A stretch of DNA of 64,000 nt from Methanobacterium paludis (GCF_000214725.1 NC_015574.1:1624001-1688000); one strand, 5' to 3'. Numbered from the stretch's first letter, positions 10,544 through 20,752 are shown. The notes: generated by a model from the letters alone, not told the origin. Program-made: numbers and translations.

Positions 10544-11257
10544 TTACTCTTTTTGAGCTACTAAAATAAGATTGGGAGTTAATATTTCCGGTGCTTTTCC
10601 GTTATTTATAATATGAGCAATACTTATAACTTTATAAAAAATAGATCTAATTATATTAGCAATGCGTCTTTTAAACCCAAATTTAGCATAGACTTCTGGA
10701 ACTAAAGCTATATTTATAAAACCAGCAGCATTCATAATTTGGGATAAAGTTACTTCTGTAAAACCCATTTCATGGGTGAAATCTTGGTATCTAAAACTCA
10801 AACCAAAAAGATTGTTCATATTGGGAGTTTTTATAATAATAACTCCTTTACTTTTTAAAGAAGTGATCACATAATCCAATAAAATCATTGTATCTTTTTT
10901 TTGGATATGCTCAATAACATCATTCATTATTATAGTATCATAAATGGATTCACAATTTTTTAAATAATCAAGTACATTTGCAGTTTCTACATTTTCAGTA
11001 AAATTTCTTCTGCAAAATTCTATCTGATTTTCTTCTATATCTATTCCAAAAAAATTTGTATATCCCTTCTCTTTTAAGTAATATAAGAAGTGTCCCATTC
11101 CACAACCCACATCTAATATTTTAACATTTCGATCCTTTGGTAAGAATTGCCCATAATTAGTTTCATAACTCCGAGCAGCAATTTCATACTGTTCATTTGA
11201 AGGTTCATTCAGCCGTGTAAGATAATCCAAATAATTATCTGATATTTTTCCATTCAT
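10544..11257 (-). CDS. Class I SAM-dependent methyltransferase (glycan-cluster type)
   Basis: 237 aa. Methyltransf_23/11-type Rossmann domain: ILDVGCGMGHFLYYL is motif I, FFGIDIEENQ carries the acidic ribose ligand, and IIMNDVIEHI is the post-II region. The C-terminal third has a hydrophobic patch. It starts with ATGA overlapping the stop of the upstream GT4 gene, so the two are translationally coupled, which points to methylation of a glycan or lipid-linked sugar. Exact substrate cannot be inferred. Confidence 0.8.
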   Translation of the reverse strand: MNGKISDNYLDYLTRLNEPSNEQYEIAARSYETNYGQFLPKDRNVKILDVGCGMGHFLYYLKEKGYTNFFGIDIEENQIEFCRRNFTENVETANVLDYLKNCESIYDTIIMNDVIEHIQKKDTMILLDYVITSLKSKGVIIIKTPNMNNLFGLSFRYQDFTHEMGFTEVTLSQIMNAAGFINIALVPEVYAKFGFKRRIANIIRSIFYKVISIAHIINNGKAPEILTPNLILVAQKE

Positions 11258-12435
11258 TTATTCACCATATAACTGTATAATTCTTTTAAGACTTTTATTT
11301 TATCTCCCATATCAAAATGACTATTTCTTATTATCTCATATGATTTATTAGCAAAATCATTTCTTAAGTTTTTATCCTTTGTAATAATCTTCAATTTATT
11401 AGTTAATTCATGTTCATCATTAGAAACCACAACAAATCCATTTAAACCATTTTCAATTATTTCAGATATTCCTCCAACATCAGTAACTAAAACCGGTATT
11501 TTACAAGCCATAGCTTCTAAAACAGATAAAGGAAAACCTTCAGTATGTGATGGAAGAACAAAAACGTCTGCCATTTGGTAGTAACTATGAATTTCAGCAT
11601 GTGGAACAGTACCAATGAGCATTACATAACTTTTCAAACCCAACTGAGAAATCTTCTTTTTGATTTCATCTTTCTTAAGTCCCGTTCCAACCATCATAAG
11701 TTTTACATTTTTATTTTCTTTATTTATCCCATAAAATGCATCAACAAGCTCAAATATGCCCTTAAACGTGTCCAAATACCCAACAAAAAGTATTAAAAGT
11801 TCATTTTCTTTAACTCCATATTTATGGCGAAGCTCCATGTTTTTAAAAGGTTTAAATCTGTTTGTATCCACGGCATTCCTTAAAATAACGATTTTATCTT
11901 TAGTTATACCCAAAGATTTCATTGTTTCTGCAAGATCTCCACTAACTGCTATTGCTTTGTCACAGTGCTTCAAAGAAAATGAGATTAAATGTCCATAAAT
12001 GGATTTTGCATCAAAATTGTTGATGTCCATACCATGAGCTGTTATAAAAGATGGGCAACCCATAATTTTCGCCACGATAACTCCTATCAATCCTGTAGGA
12101 ATAACTGAATGTGCATGGATGATGTTAATTTTATATTTTTTAATTATTTTGACTAAATTGAAAAACAGTGAAATTACGTAAGTTAAAAGCCTTAAATTAT
12201 CTTTTAATCCTTTAAAATGAACAAGAGCCCTGAATTCTTTTGGTTCCAACCATCTAAACCTGTGAACGTGTATTCCATCCATAATTTCTTCATAAGGTAT
12301 TCCATGATTATGTTGAGTAAGCACATGAACTTCAATTCCATTTTCAACAAGTTTTTTTGCTTCATCATACACAAAAGAACCGTAATAATCTCCTTTGTAT
12401 TTTGGAAACATTGTTGGAACAATACATAATTTCAA
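11254..12435 (-). CDS. GT4 family glycosyltransferase
   Basis: 393-aa GT-B enzyme. N-terminal lobe: MFPKYKGDYYGSFVYDEAK and IIHAHSVIPTGLIG. C-terminal lobe: LFVGYLDTFKGIFELVDAF and the EGFPLSVLEAMACKIPVL donor-site motif. It starts with TTG at 12435 behind GGAGTG. It couples by an ATGA overlap to the following methyltransferase. It probably adds a sugar to a lipid-linked glycan on the cytoplasmic side of the membrane. Confidence 0.88.
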   Translation of the reverse strand: MKLCIVPTMFPKYKGDYYGSFVYDEAKKLVENGIEVHVLTQHNHGIPYEEIMDGIHVHRFRWLEPKEFRALVHFKGLKDNLRLLTYVISLFFNLVKIIKKYKINIIHAHSVIPTGLIGVIVAKIMGCPSFITAHGMDINNFDAKSIYGHLISFSLKHCDKAIAVSGDLAETMKSLGITKDKIVILRNAVDTNRFKPFKNMELRHKYGVKENELLILFVGYLDTFKGIFELVDAFYGINKENKNVKLMMVGTGLKKDEIKKKISQLGLKSYVMLIGTVPHAEIHSYYQMADVFVLPSHTEGFPLSVLEAMACKIPVLVTDVGGISEIIENGLNGFVVVSNDEHELTNKLKIITKDKNLRNDFANKSYEIIRNSHFDMGDKIKVLKELYSYMVNK

Positions 12436-12512
12436 GGTTTACACTCCTCTTAAGATCATAAAAATATTATTTGAATATAATGTTATAAACTCGTATAAAC
12501 ATGCACCATAAA

Positions 12513-13961
12513 TTAAGAACTTCTTTGAAGTAATTCCTTAAAGAATTCTATCTCTTTATTGTTAATGCCTTTTAATATAATGATAGCTGCAACATAAACA
12601 ACAGCACACAACCCAACAACAATCAAAATATTTAGAACTCCTTCAGGATTAATTAAAACAATTATGGAAGACATTAAGATTGAAGCAACAACACTTTTCA
12701 GTACAAATCCAAATTTAAATCTAAAATTAAAGTATTTAATGGAGTAGTGGAGAGTAACTGCAAAGGCAAAAAGGTAGGAAACTAATGTGACCGCAGCAGC
12801 AGCAAGAATTCCAAAATGTGGAACCATTACAATGTTTAAGGTTAAGTTCAAGACAGCTGCAATAATCCATATAGTACCAATGATTTTGGTCTTTTTTTCC
12901 AATATGAGTATATTATTTATGATTTGATAAATCCCAAATATTAAAGTACCTAAAATGATAAAAGGAGTTACCAAATACCCATTTAAAGTTATAGTTGGTG
13001 TTGTGAGTATTGAAAGTATTGGTTTCGATAAAAGTGACAAACCAAATAAGGATGGTATCGCCAAAAGAAGGAAATATTTCAGAGAATAATTTATAAAAGT
13101 TCGAACTTTATCCATTTCTTGTTTATCATAGTACTCTGGGAGAACAGAAGGCAAAATTAAAGAAAATGGTGCTAAAAGTAGAATAACAGTACCTAATGTA
13201 TAACTAGGTGCATAATACCCTACAAACGCCGCCCCCAATAAAATAGAAATCACATAACGATCACTGGATTCAACCACCCAATAAGACATGTTACTTGGAA
13301 TAGTTGGTACTCCAAAAGCTAGATATTGCTTAAGACATTTGAAATTTGGAATTTTAAACCCAATTTCAGTTATTATATCATAAATCATCACAAAAAAAAA
13401 GATTAAATAAGTTATTAAAAGTCCAATTAGCACACTAAACAAATCATGACCAGATAACGTAAGATAAACTGCAAACATCACTGCAAGATAAGTTTGAGAA
13501 AGTGTAAACAAAGAATACTTTCTTATCTGCTGGAATGTTCTATAATAATTAAGAAAAACTGAATTAAAACATGCAAAGAATATTATAAATGCCATTAAAT
13601 TTGCAATCGCGATATTACCATCAAAAAGCCCTACAGCAATTGGTTTTGAAAATATTAACAATATAATGAGTATTATGGAGATTACAAGTAAAGTTACGGA
13701 AATTATGGAATAGAATCCTTCTTGTATCATCTCTTTATTTTTTTCCGCAGCCAAAAATCGGATCATAGATGGGAGTAATCCCACAGTTGCTATGTTCGTT
13801 AGTAACGCTACGGTTACACCTACTTGAATCCAAATTCCATAACCCACAGCTCCAAAACTCTTTGTTAAAACCGGGATCAGCATTAATGTGCTTAATGCTA
13901 CAAGAATACTTGTTGCACCCATCAATCCAAGTCTCTGGACAAAAATTTTGTACGCATTCAA
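12513..13961 (-). CDS. Wzx-type polysaccharide flippase (MATE/MVF superfamily)
   Basis: 482-aa polytopic membrane protein with about 14 predicted helices, the layout of O-antigen/teichoic acid translocases. It opens with an amphipathic stretch and LGLMGATSILVALSTLMLIPVL and contains FGAVGYGIWIQVGVT, a typical first-repeat signature. It would flip lipid-linked oligosaccharide outward to the AglB-type transferases. I place the start at TTG 13961, behind GGGTGA at a good distance; an upstream in-frame GTG at 13973 would put the ribosome binding site inside the gene. It follows the PMT-like pair on the same strand (35-bp gap). Confidence 0.85.
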   Translation of the reverse strand: MNAYKIFVQRLGLMGATSILVALSTLMLIPVLTKSFGAVGYGIWIQVGVTVALLTNIATVGLLPSMIRFLAAEKNKEMIQEGFYSIISVTLLVISIILIILLIFSKPIAVGLFDGNIAIANLMAFIIFFACFNSVFLNYYRTFQQIRKYSLFTLSQTYLAVMFAVYLTLSGHDLFSVLIGLLITYLIFFFVMIYDIITEIGFKIPNFKCLKQYLAFGVPTIPSNMSYWVVESSDRYVISILLGAAFVGYYAPSYTLGTVILLLAPFSLILPSVLPEYYDKQEMDKVRTFINYSLKYFLLLAIPSLFGLSLLSKPILSILTTPTITLNGYLVTPFIILGTLIFGIYQIINNILILEKKTKIIGTIWIIAAVLNLTLNIVMVPHFGILAAAAVTLVSYLFAFAVTLHYSIKYFNFRFKFGFVLKSVVASILMSSIIVLINPEGVLNILIVVGLCAVVYVAAIIILKGINNKEIEFFKELLQRSS

Positions 13962-13996
13962 AGTTTCACCCACTGTGAGAAAAAAAATCTTATGTC

Positions 13997-15718
13997 CTAT
14001 GGCTTTTTTTCATATATAACAACATAACCAAACTGTTTAACAGTTTTGTATGATGTTAAATTCAACCCTTTATTTATACAGAAATAATAATCTACATTAT
14101 TATTCTTTAAATGTTGGTTAAATGCTTTGCTATCCTCTGGACTAAAATTATAATCTTTAACTCCACCAGAATATGATTGATTATCCTTAAAAATCAACAT
14201 CAGTTTCACATTGGTCTTTAAATACCATCCAGAATATGGGGACACGTCAGAATATATTGTTTTATTCTTGTAGTCAGGATCATAATTTACAAACCATTCG
14301 CTTGCTGAAGCAACATTATCATCCAAAACTTTAAGATTAGTGTTTGCCTGTTTAACACTCGGTAAATATGAAATTGTAGATGCTAATATCATTATAGTCA
14401 AAATCAAAGCAAATATTGGAAACATTAAATTCCTGTTTTTGACTTTAAATTTCAATTTCCCTGTAACACCACTCAATCCCAAAATAAGGAAATATGCAAC
14501 TGCTGGAGCCATTGTGACAAAATATCTATTGTCTTTTATTACAAAGACACTGTGGAATATGAAAAACGCCATAAACCAAGCAAAGAACAATAGATGAATA
14601 TCCATATCTTTTATATTAAGATTTTTGGAGAGATCATAGAACACATAACACATAACAAAGAAAATTACTTCACTTAACATGTAAAAAATCTGTCCAAATG
14701 TTCCAACAAATGTTAATAAAAATACCAAAAATATGGCTAATTTTATTTTTATGTTGGAGCTTTCAAAATTAAAAATAAAAGACAACTTTTTTTTATCTCG
14801 GGATTTCCTCAAATTAAAACCCGCATAAATTATAATCCCCAATAGGATTATTAAGATAACTGCAACACCCTGAGCCCCTATATAAGAGGGTAAGTTTTCC
14901 AGGAAGTAGAGTAAATTGGTGTTATATGAAAAGTTTTCAGGCGAAATAGGTGTTGATGTGGATGTTAAACCAAAAAAGGCTATAAATGTATATAGTGGGT
15001 TGCCAAATTTTTGATAAGAAAATATAAGTACTGGAATTATGAACAAAAGTGATGCAACAATCCCTACTGTTATATCCTTAATTTTTTTAGTTATATCTCT
15101 ATTTATCAAAATATACAAAAACATTGGGAAAATCATAAGAGCTGCAGGATACCTCGTTAAAAAAGCAAACATCACAAATGGAAATGATAAATAAAAAAAC
15201 TTTGAATTCTTTTTGACAGCTAAAACTGTGAAATAAAAAGCCCAAATTGATAAGGAAACACTAGGAATATCTGAAAGACCAACACCAACAAATGAAATTA
15301 CAATTGGAAATGTTGCATATAATAAACTACCTAAAAAGCTTTCAATCTCATTGAAACGGAGTTTTAAAAGTAAGTAAAATCCAATAACTCCAAAAATGAA
15401 CATAACACCATCCACAACGAAAATTGTTGTTGGAGATGCATATCCTAACCTGAAGAAGATTGAAGTTATGAATGGTAAAAGAGGTGGTCTGGTTAAATCA
15501 GCATACCCCATCCCTTGACCTGCAAAAACCAATGCATCTGATAGAAAATCGTAAGTATCCCAGACGGGACCTATCTCTATTTGAATTAATACACGGTAAT
15601 AAGTGATTAAAGTTACAATCAAGGTTAATATAAAAAGGAAAATATAAGGAGCATATTTCTTCAGAGGGCCATCTAGTTTCCCAAATTTCTTTTTTAAACT
15701 GTTTTCAGAATTATCCAA
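13997..15718 (-). CDS. PMT/GT39-like membrane glycosyltransferase, copy A
   Basis: 573-aa GT-C type membrane protein. After the first helix comes an external loop with WDTYDFLSDALVFAGQGMGYADL and LTRPPLLPFITSIFF, then about ten helices and a soluble C-terminal region (about 470-573). The TTG start at 15718 is supported by GGTGG five bases upstream and by the matching TTG-GAT-AAT start of its paralog. Copy B (15884-17614) is alignable end to end. Probably uses a dolichyl-phosphate sugar; target unknown. Confidence 0.78.
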   Translation of the reverse strand: MDNSENSLKKKFGKLDGPLKKYAPYIFLFILTLIVTLITYYRVLIQIEIGPVWDTYDFLSDALVFAGQGMGYADLTRPPLLPFITSIFFRLGYASPTTIFVVDGVMFIFGVIGFYLLLKLRFNEIESFLGSLLYATFPIVISFVGVGLSDIPSVSLSIWAFYFTVLAVKKNSKFFYLSFPFVMFAFLTRYPAALMIFPMFLYILINRDITKKIKDITVGIVASLLFIIPVLIFSYQKFGNPLYTFIAFFGLTSTSTPISPENFSYNTNLLYFLENLPSYIGAQGVAVILIILLGIIIYAGFNLRKSRDKKKLSFIFNFESSNIKIKLAIFLVFLLTFVGTFGQIFYMLSEVIFFVMCYVFYDLSKNLNIKDMDIHLLFFAWFMAFFIFHSVFVIKDNRYFVTMAPAVAYFLILGLSGVTGKLKFKVKNRNLMFPIFALILTIMILASTISYLPSVKQANTNLKVLDDNVASASEWFVNYDPDYKNKTIYSDVSPYSGWYLKTNVKLMLIFKDNQSYSGGVKDYNFSPEDSKAFNQHLKNNNVDYYFCINKGLNLTSYKTVKQFGYVVIYEKKP

Positions 15719-15780
15719 ATGAACCACCAATAATAATTTCCTTTAAAATTAATTGTCTATAAAAATTCTTTTATTTTTTT

Positions 15781-15798
15781 TCAGTTATAACTCTAACG
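15781..15798 (-). promoter_or_regulatory. Duplicated upstream element of PMT-like copy A
   Basis: TCAGTTATAACTCTAACG, 17 of 18 bases identical to 17659-17676 upstream of copy B. On the coding strand it reads CGTTAGAGTTATAACTGA and includes a TATA-like core. It stands 63 bases ahead of the start codon (45 for copy B). The surrounding spacers are otherwise dissimilar, so it is probably a retained promoter element. Confidence 0.5.
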
Positions 15799-15883
15799 CA
15801 ATGGATCAAACATCGGCTAATTACTATAATAAAAATCAAAAAATTACATCGTATCACTACTTCCAAAACGTGAAAATTAAATT

Positions 15884-17614
15884 TTAAGTGCTTTGATTTA
15901 TTTTTTCATACACAATCACATTCCCAAACTGCTTAATCTGTTTGTATGATGTTAAATTCAAACCCTTTCGAATTGAGAAGTAGTAATCAGCATTATTACC
16001 CTCCAAATAATTGTTGAAATCCTTTATATCATTCTGATTAAAAGTTTGATCCTTAACTCCACCAGAATATGATTGGTTATCCTTAAAAACAGGCACCATT
16101 TTTACATTGGTCTTTAAATACCAGCTGAAATTGGGCCACAAATCTGAATAAATTGTTTTATTTTTGTAGGCAGGATCATAGCTTGCCAACCATTCAGTTG
16201 CTATAATTATGTTCTCATCAGTAATTTTGGTGTCATTGTTTGCCTGCTGAACTGTAGGCAAGTAAGATGCTGTGGATAAAAGTAAAATTAAAGTCAAAAC
16301 TACTGCAATTAATGGGAATGTAATATTTCTATTTTTAATTTTAAATTTTAATCTATCTGAAACTCCACTCAATCCTAGAATCATGAAATAAGCCACTGGT
16401 GGGGCCATTACAACGAAATATCTATTGTCCTTGATCATATATACACTGTGGAATATGAAAAACGCCATGAACCAGGCAAAAAATAGGATGTGGAGATCCA
16501 TATCTTTTATATTAAGGCTTTTTGAAAGGTCATAGAACATGTAACAGGCAGCAAAGAATATTACTTCACTCAGCATGTAAAAAATCTTGCCAAACGTTCC
16601 AATAAATAGTAGTAATAAAAGTGCCAGCAGAATCAACTTTAATTTTGTACCAGCAGTTTCAAGGTGCAGTCCACTAAATAACTGCCTTTTATCTTCAGAT
16701 TTCCTTCTTAACTTGAGTATACTGTAAATCAGAATACCCACTACAATTATTAGTATAACTAAAACACCATCGAACCCTATAAAAGCAGGAAATTTGTCTA
16801 TGAAGTAGAGTAAATTAGAATTATATGATGCATTTTCCGGTGAAAGTGGAACTGAAGATGAAGTTGCACCAAAAAAAGACATGAAAGGGTAGATCATGTT
16901 TCCGAATTTTTCATAAAAGAAAACAAAAACAGGGACAATTGCTAAAAGTGCGCAGAAAATTCCTATAAATATGTTTTTGAAGTTTATTTTATCCCTATTC
17001 ATCAGGATATAAAGTGCAATTGGGAATATTATGAGTGCAGAATTGTACCTTGCCAAAAAAGCAAACATTGCAAATGGAAATACTAAATAAAAGAACTTAG
17101 AATTCTTTTTAACAGCTAAAACCAGGAAATAAAATGTCCAGATCGTAAAAGAAACACTTGCAAGATCTGAAAACCCACAGCCCAGAACTGCAATGACAAT
17201 TGGAAAGGTGGAATATATTAAAGCACCTAAAAAGCTTTCAATATCATTAAAACGGAGCTTTAAAAGTAAATAGAATCCAATAACCCCCAAGACAAACAGA
17301 ACACCGTCAACAACAAAAATTGTGCTGGTGGAAATGTATCCCAATTTAAAGAAGAGGGAAGTTATGAATGGGAAAAGGGGTGGTCTTAACAAGTCTGCAT
17401 AGCCCATACCCTGCCCTGCATATACCAGTGCATCTGAAAGAAAGTCACAGCTATCTGAAAGTGGACCAATGTCCATTTGAATTAATACACGATAATACGT
17501 GATCACACTTACAATCAACGTCAATAGAATAAGTGAAATGTAAGGAGAGTACTTATTTAGAGCACTATAAAATTTATTAGATTTGTTTTCTAAGCTTTTA
17601 TCATAATTATCCAA
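15884..17614 (-). CDS. PMT/GT39-like membrane glycosyltransferase, copy B
   Basis: 576-aa paralog of copy A with the same plan: first loop with CDFLSDALVYAGQGMGYADL, RPPLFPFITSLFF, about ten helices, and a C-terminal domain with LKTNVKMVPVFKDNQSYSGG. It starts with TTG behind GGTGGTT. In the first loop copy A has WDTYD where copy B has SDSCD, so the acidic residues are kept but the intervening residues differ, which may alter donor or acceptor choice. It ends 165 bp upstream of copy A on the same strand. The pair probably arose by tandem duplication. Confidence 0.78.
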   Translation of the reverse strand: MDNYDKSLENKSNKFYSALNKYSPYISLILLTLIVSVITYYRVLIQMDIGPLSDSCDFLSDALVYAGQGMGYADLLRPPLFPFITSLFFKLGYISTSTIFVVDGVLFVLGVIGFYLLLKLRFNDIESFLGALIYSTFPIVIAVLGCGFSDLASVSFTIWTFYFLVLAVKKNSKFFYLVFPFAMFAFLARYNSALIIFPIALYILMNRDKINFKNIFIGIFCALLAIVPVFVFFYEKFGNMIYPFMSFFGATSSSVPLSPENASYNSNLLYFIDKFPAFIGFDGVLVILIIVVGILIYSILKLRRKSEDKRQLFSGLHLETAGTKLKLILLALLLLLFIGTFGKIFYMLSEVIFFAACYMFYDLSKSLNIKDMDLHILFFAWFMAFFIFHSVYMIKDNRYFVVMAPPVAYFMILGLSGVSDRLKFKIKNRNITFPLIAVVLTLILLLSTASYLPTVQQANNDTKITDENIIIATEWLASYDPAYKNKTIYSDLWPNFSWYLKTNVKMVPVFKDNQSYSGGVKDQTFNQNDIKDFNNYLEGNNADYYFSIRKGLNLTSYKQIKQFGNVIVYEKINQST

Positions 17615-17658
17615 AAGAAACCACCAATTCTAGTCTTTGATCTAGTCTTTTGTTCTTT

Positions 17659-17676
17659 TCAGATATAACTCTAACG
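17659..17676 (-). promoter_or_regulatory. Duplicated upstream element of PMT-like copy B
   Basis: TCAGATATAACTCTAACG, the partner of 15781-15798; one mismatch in 18. The core resembles an archaeal TATA box read leftward. Confidence 0.5.
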
Positions 17677-17843
17677 AGCGGGGAATATGGTGAATAGACA
17701 TGAAAATATATAGTGCTTGAGGTGATCAGAATGCAAAAAATGTGGAAAAAAAGATCCTAAAATAAATTTTAATATCTTCCTAAAATATCATTAAATACTA
17801 AAATTTAATCCCAATCCCAAAAATAAATCCAATAAAACCTATT

Positions 17844-18377
17844 TTAATCCTTAAAATAAACTTCTTCATTCATCCTGGGAATCATCGCAGTCAAAACGCA
17901 TTGCTCGGTATTTTCTGTTCTGTCAAGCATTCCCCTGGAAAGATAGCTGACCGCACCTGCCTTCTCTCCAAGGTCCTCAACACCAGTCACCTTATCCATA
18001 ACATCTCCAACTTCAACGCCATTTAAAACTTCTTCTATAACCATCGGAGGGTATTCAAACCCGGAACTCACACCCAAAGTTATTTTATCCCCATCAAATA
18101 CTGCACACCACTGCAAGTCTATGTATCCTGTTATTGAATTGGGGGTTTCCATAAGTCCAGATTCAATGCCAACTGAGAGGTCAAATTCACCAGTAGAATA
18201 TGCATTTTTTGCCCTGTTTATGGCGCCATTTATGGTCTGATCCAATCCAAAAGGCTGTGATGGTACTTGGGAATCTGCATCCACTGAAAGAACTTCCAAA
18301 TCTTCATAGATCTTCTCTAAAATGTTTTTAGTGGCTTTGACCTTCACAGGATTTTTAGATCCAACTGCAACTTTCAT
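17844..18377 (-). CDS. Inosine/xanthosine triphosphatase (DUF84, YjjX-like)
   Basis: 177 aa, the normal length of DUF84 proteins. Removes non-canonical ITP/XTP from the nucleotide pool. N-terminal VAVGSKNPVKVKATKNI is the nucleotide-binding signature; ARNAY-type helix, VGIESGL, and EDLGEKAGAVSYLSRGMLDR follow. It lies 55 bp downstream of coaD on the same strand, perhaps co-transcribed. Confidence 0.9.
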   Translation of the reverse strand: MKVAVGSKNPVKVKATKNILEKIYEDLEVLSVDADSQVPSQPFGLDQTINGAINRAKNAYSTGEFDLSVGIESGLMETPNSITGYIDLQWCAVFDGDKITLGVSSGFEYPPMVIEEVLNGVEVGDVMDKVTGVEDLGEKAGAVSYLSRGMLDRTENTEQCVLTAMIPRMNEEVYFKD

Positions 18378-18432
18378 AAGATCACACGATTAAGTTTTAT
18401 TTCATTTATAACTAAAAAATATGAAAAATACA

Positions 18433-18900
18433 TTAATATTCCTTAATAATTGTACCAGTCCTGTCTATTTCACCTTTACGTATTCTGGTGGATGAAATTG
18501 GTTTTCCATCCTCTGCAAGCACCATATGAATGGTTATGATATCAATCGGTTTCATTCCCTTCTCTTTTCTTATTCTGTTTATCTTGAAGGCTGTTGGTTC
18601 TGTTTCCTCACTTACAACTATGGCATCAATATCCTCGTCATCTATAGTTGTGCCGTAGGGTTCGTTCAATTGTTGAATATCGTAGTTTATATGTTTATTC
18701 TCAAGTAATCCTTTTAAATTAGACATTCTCACATTGCAAGGGTCAATTTTACCCTTTAATCCTCCAAATGCATTTGAAGTAACACCTATAACAACGTAAC
18801 TGCCAAGTTCAAATGCTGTGTCAAGGAGCTTCCTGTGACCCTTGTGGAATTTATCAAAAGTTCCACCTACAGCCACTTTTTTGTATTGATCAGGTTCCAT
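18433..18900 (-). CDS. coaD: Phosphopantetheine adenylyltransferase, archaeal type
   Basis: 155-aa nucleotidyltransferase that makes dephospho-CoA from 4'-phosphopantetheine and ATP. VAVGGTFDKFHKGHRKLL contains the HxGH motif (FHKGH), and ISSTRIRKGEID is the second ATP-binding motif. The length and sequence style match the archaeal/eukaryotic PPAT family. ATG start behind AAGGTAA. It precedes the DUF84 gene in the same direction. Confidence 0.93.
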   Translation of the reverse strand: MEPDQYKKVAVGGTFDKFHKGHRKLLDTAFELGSYVVIGVTSNAFGGLKGKIDPCNVRMSNLKGLLENKHINYDIQQLNEPYGTTIDDEDIDAIVVSEETEPTAFKINRIRKEKGMKPIDIITIHMVLAEDGKPISSTRIRKGEIDRTGTIIKEY

Positions 18901-19192
18901 TTATTTTACCTTTTGATGATTTTTGATATAATTAAGTCGTAATTCAGTAAATACTAACAAAATTATATTTAATTATTAATTCCATTTCACTATACGTTTA
19001 CAAAATATAACTATTGAAAATTGTTTATTTTTATATTAGTTTATTTTTGATTATTTTAGATTATCTTATTTAGTTTCCAGATTATTATTTCATTGAATAT
19101 GTGAATGGATCGATGAAATGGATACTATGAAAATATTGTCAAAGAGATTTGAAATAGATATCTTGATTATGTTTTAGGTTAGATTATAAATT

Positions 19193-20740
19193 ATGCTACG
19201 AGAACGAAACGTGGTCCTGAAAAATCCAAGGGATGTTGATGTAAGATTTGCATCATGCTACCCCAACCTTTACAGGAGCGCAATGTCTTCACTGGGTTTC
19301 CACATTCTCTACGACTTTTTAAACTCACGTGAGGATACCTACTGCGAGAGAGTTGTCTATCCCTACTCTAAAAGCTTTGAATCCAACACTTACCTCAAAA
19401 AATTTGACATCGTGAGTTTCTCCCTCCAGTACGAGCAGGACTATTTCAACGTCCTTGAGATGATGGATAAAGGAGGAATTCCCCTTCGAAAAGAGGATCG
19501 AACATCCGATGACCCCCTCATAATTGCAGGAGGGCCTTGTGCAAGTTCAAATCCCCTCCCAATGAGCAAATTCATGGATCTTTTCATTGTTGGAGAAGCT
19601 GAGGTTATCTTAGATGATGTTCTCGACAAGTACCTGGAACTGGACAACCCCAGAAAGGACATTGATGCGTTTCTTGACATTGAAGGAGTTTACCTGCCGG
19701 ATAATCCCGTGAAAATAGCTGTGGTTGAGGATATGAAAGATGCATGGCACCCTTTAAGGCAGATCATACCTGAAACTGATGATAAACAGTTCATGCCCGC
19801 TTTTGGAAGGTCATTTCTTCTGGAAGTATCAAGAGGGTGCACCAGAGGCTGTAGGTTCTGCATGGCCGGGTGTATCTACAGACCAAGGCGTGAAATGCCA
19901 GTAAAAAAACTTTTTGATATTGCAGAGAAGGGCCGGCAGGCCACAGGACTCAACAGGATAGCTTTGATAGGTGCAGCAGTTTCAGACCATTCCCGGATAG
20001 AAGAGCTCTGCATGGGATTACATGAGAGGGGTTTTCAGGTTACAACACCCTCTTTAAGGATAGAATCCATCTCAACAGAACTGCTTGAAATACTTCAGGA
20101 GAGCGGACTTAAAACCATTACCATAGCCCCAGAATCAATATGGAAAATCAGAAAAGTTGCTAACAAACCTATAACCGATGAAAAGATAGTTGAAACCATA
20201 AAAACCGCTTTTAAGGACAAAATGAATGTTAAACTTTATTTCATGCTGGGTTTACCAACAGAAACTATGGAAGATGTTGAAGATCTGTCCATATTAATAA
20301 AAAGACTGACAAAAATGGCAGATAGAAATAAAGCTGTAAGAATAAGCGTAAATCCATTTATACCCAAACCAAATACCCCCTTCCAGTGGGCAGGATTTGA
20401 TTTCAACGATATAAAATCCAAGATCGATTACTTAAGAAAACTTAATTTAAAGTCGTTTAAAATTGAAAATCCGAAAACATCCCTTGTACAGTACGTTTTA
20501 TCAAACGGTGATTCAGATTTAGGGGATGTGATCGAAAGATCATGGCGAGACAGGGTTTCAATTGCAGAGTGGAAGAAACTTGCAGTCAGGAGAGATCCAG
20601 AAAGCGAGCTTCCATGGAAAAACATAGATGTTGGGGTTAAAGAGGAGTTCCTTCTTGAAGAATATGAAAAAGCCATCAAAGGAGATATAACTCCATGGTG
20701 CGAGACCTTTGGCTGTTACAACTGCGGTGCATGCAAATGA
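19193..20740 (+). CDS. B12-binding-domain-like radical SAM protein
   Basis: 515 aa. The N-terminal region (1-190) resembles the B12-binding-like domain of this family, with YPNLYRSAMSSLGFHILYDF, DIVSFSLQYEQDYF and IIAGGPCASSNPLPMS. The radical SAM core follows with RGCTRGCRFCMAG (CX3CX2C, about residues 216-223). The C-terminus ends in a Cys-rich tail, CETFGCYNCGACK, that could bind a second cluster or metal. Reaction unknown; the family includes YgiQ- and TIGR03960-like proteins. No good ribosome binding site precedes the ATG, so it may be leaderless. Confidence 0.8.
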   Translation: MLRERNVVLKNPRDVDVRFASCYPNLYRSAMSSLGFHILYDFLNSREDTYCERVVYPYSKSFESNTYLKKFDIVSFSLQYEQDYFNVLEMMDKGGIPLRKEDRTSDDPLIIAGGPCASSNPLPMSKFMDLFIVGEAEVILDDVLDKYLELDNPRKDIDAFLDIEGVYLPDNPVKIAVVEDMKDAWHPLRQIIPETDDKQFMPAFGRSFLLEVSRGCTRGCRFCMAGCIYRPRREMPVKKLFDIAEKGRQATGLNRIALIGAAVSDHSRIEELCMGLHERGFQVTTPSLRIESISTELLEILQESGLKTITIAPESIWKIRKVANKPITDEKIVETIKTAFKDKMNVKLYFMLGLPTETMEDVEDLSILIKRLTKMADRNKAVRISVNPFIPKPNTPFQWAGFDFNDIKSKIDYLRKLNLKSFKIENPKTSLVQYVLSNGDSDLGDVIERSWRDRVSIAEWKKLAVRRDPESELPWKNIDVGVKEEFLLEEYEKAIKGDITPWCETFGCYNCGACK

Positions 20741-20752
20741 ACTTGAAAAAAA

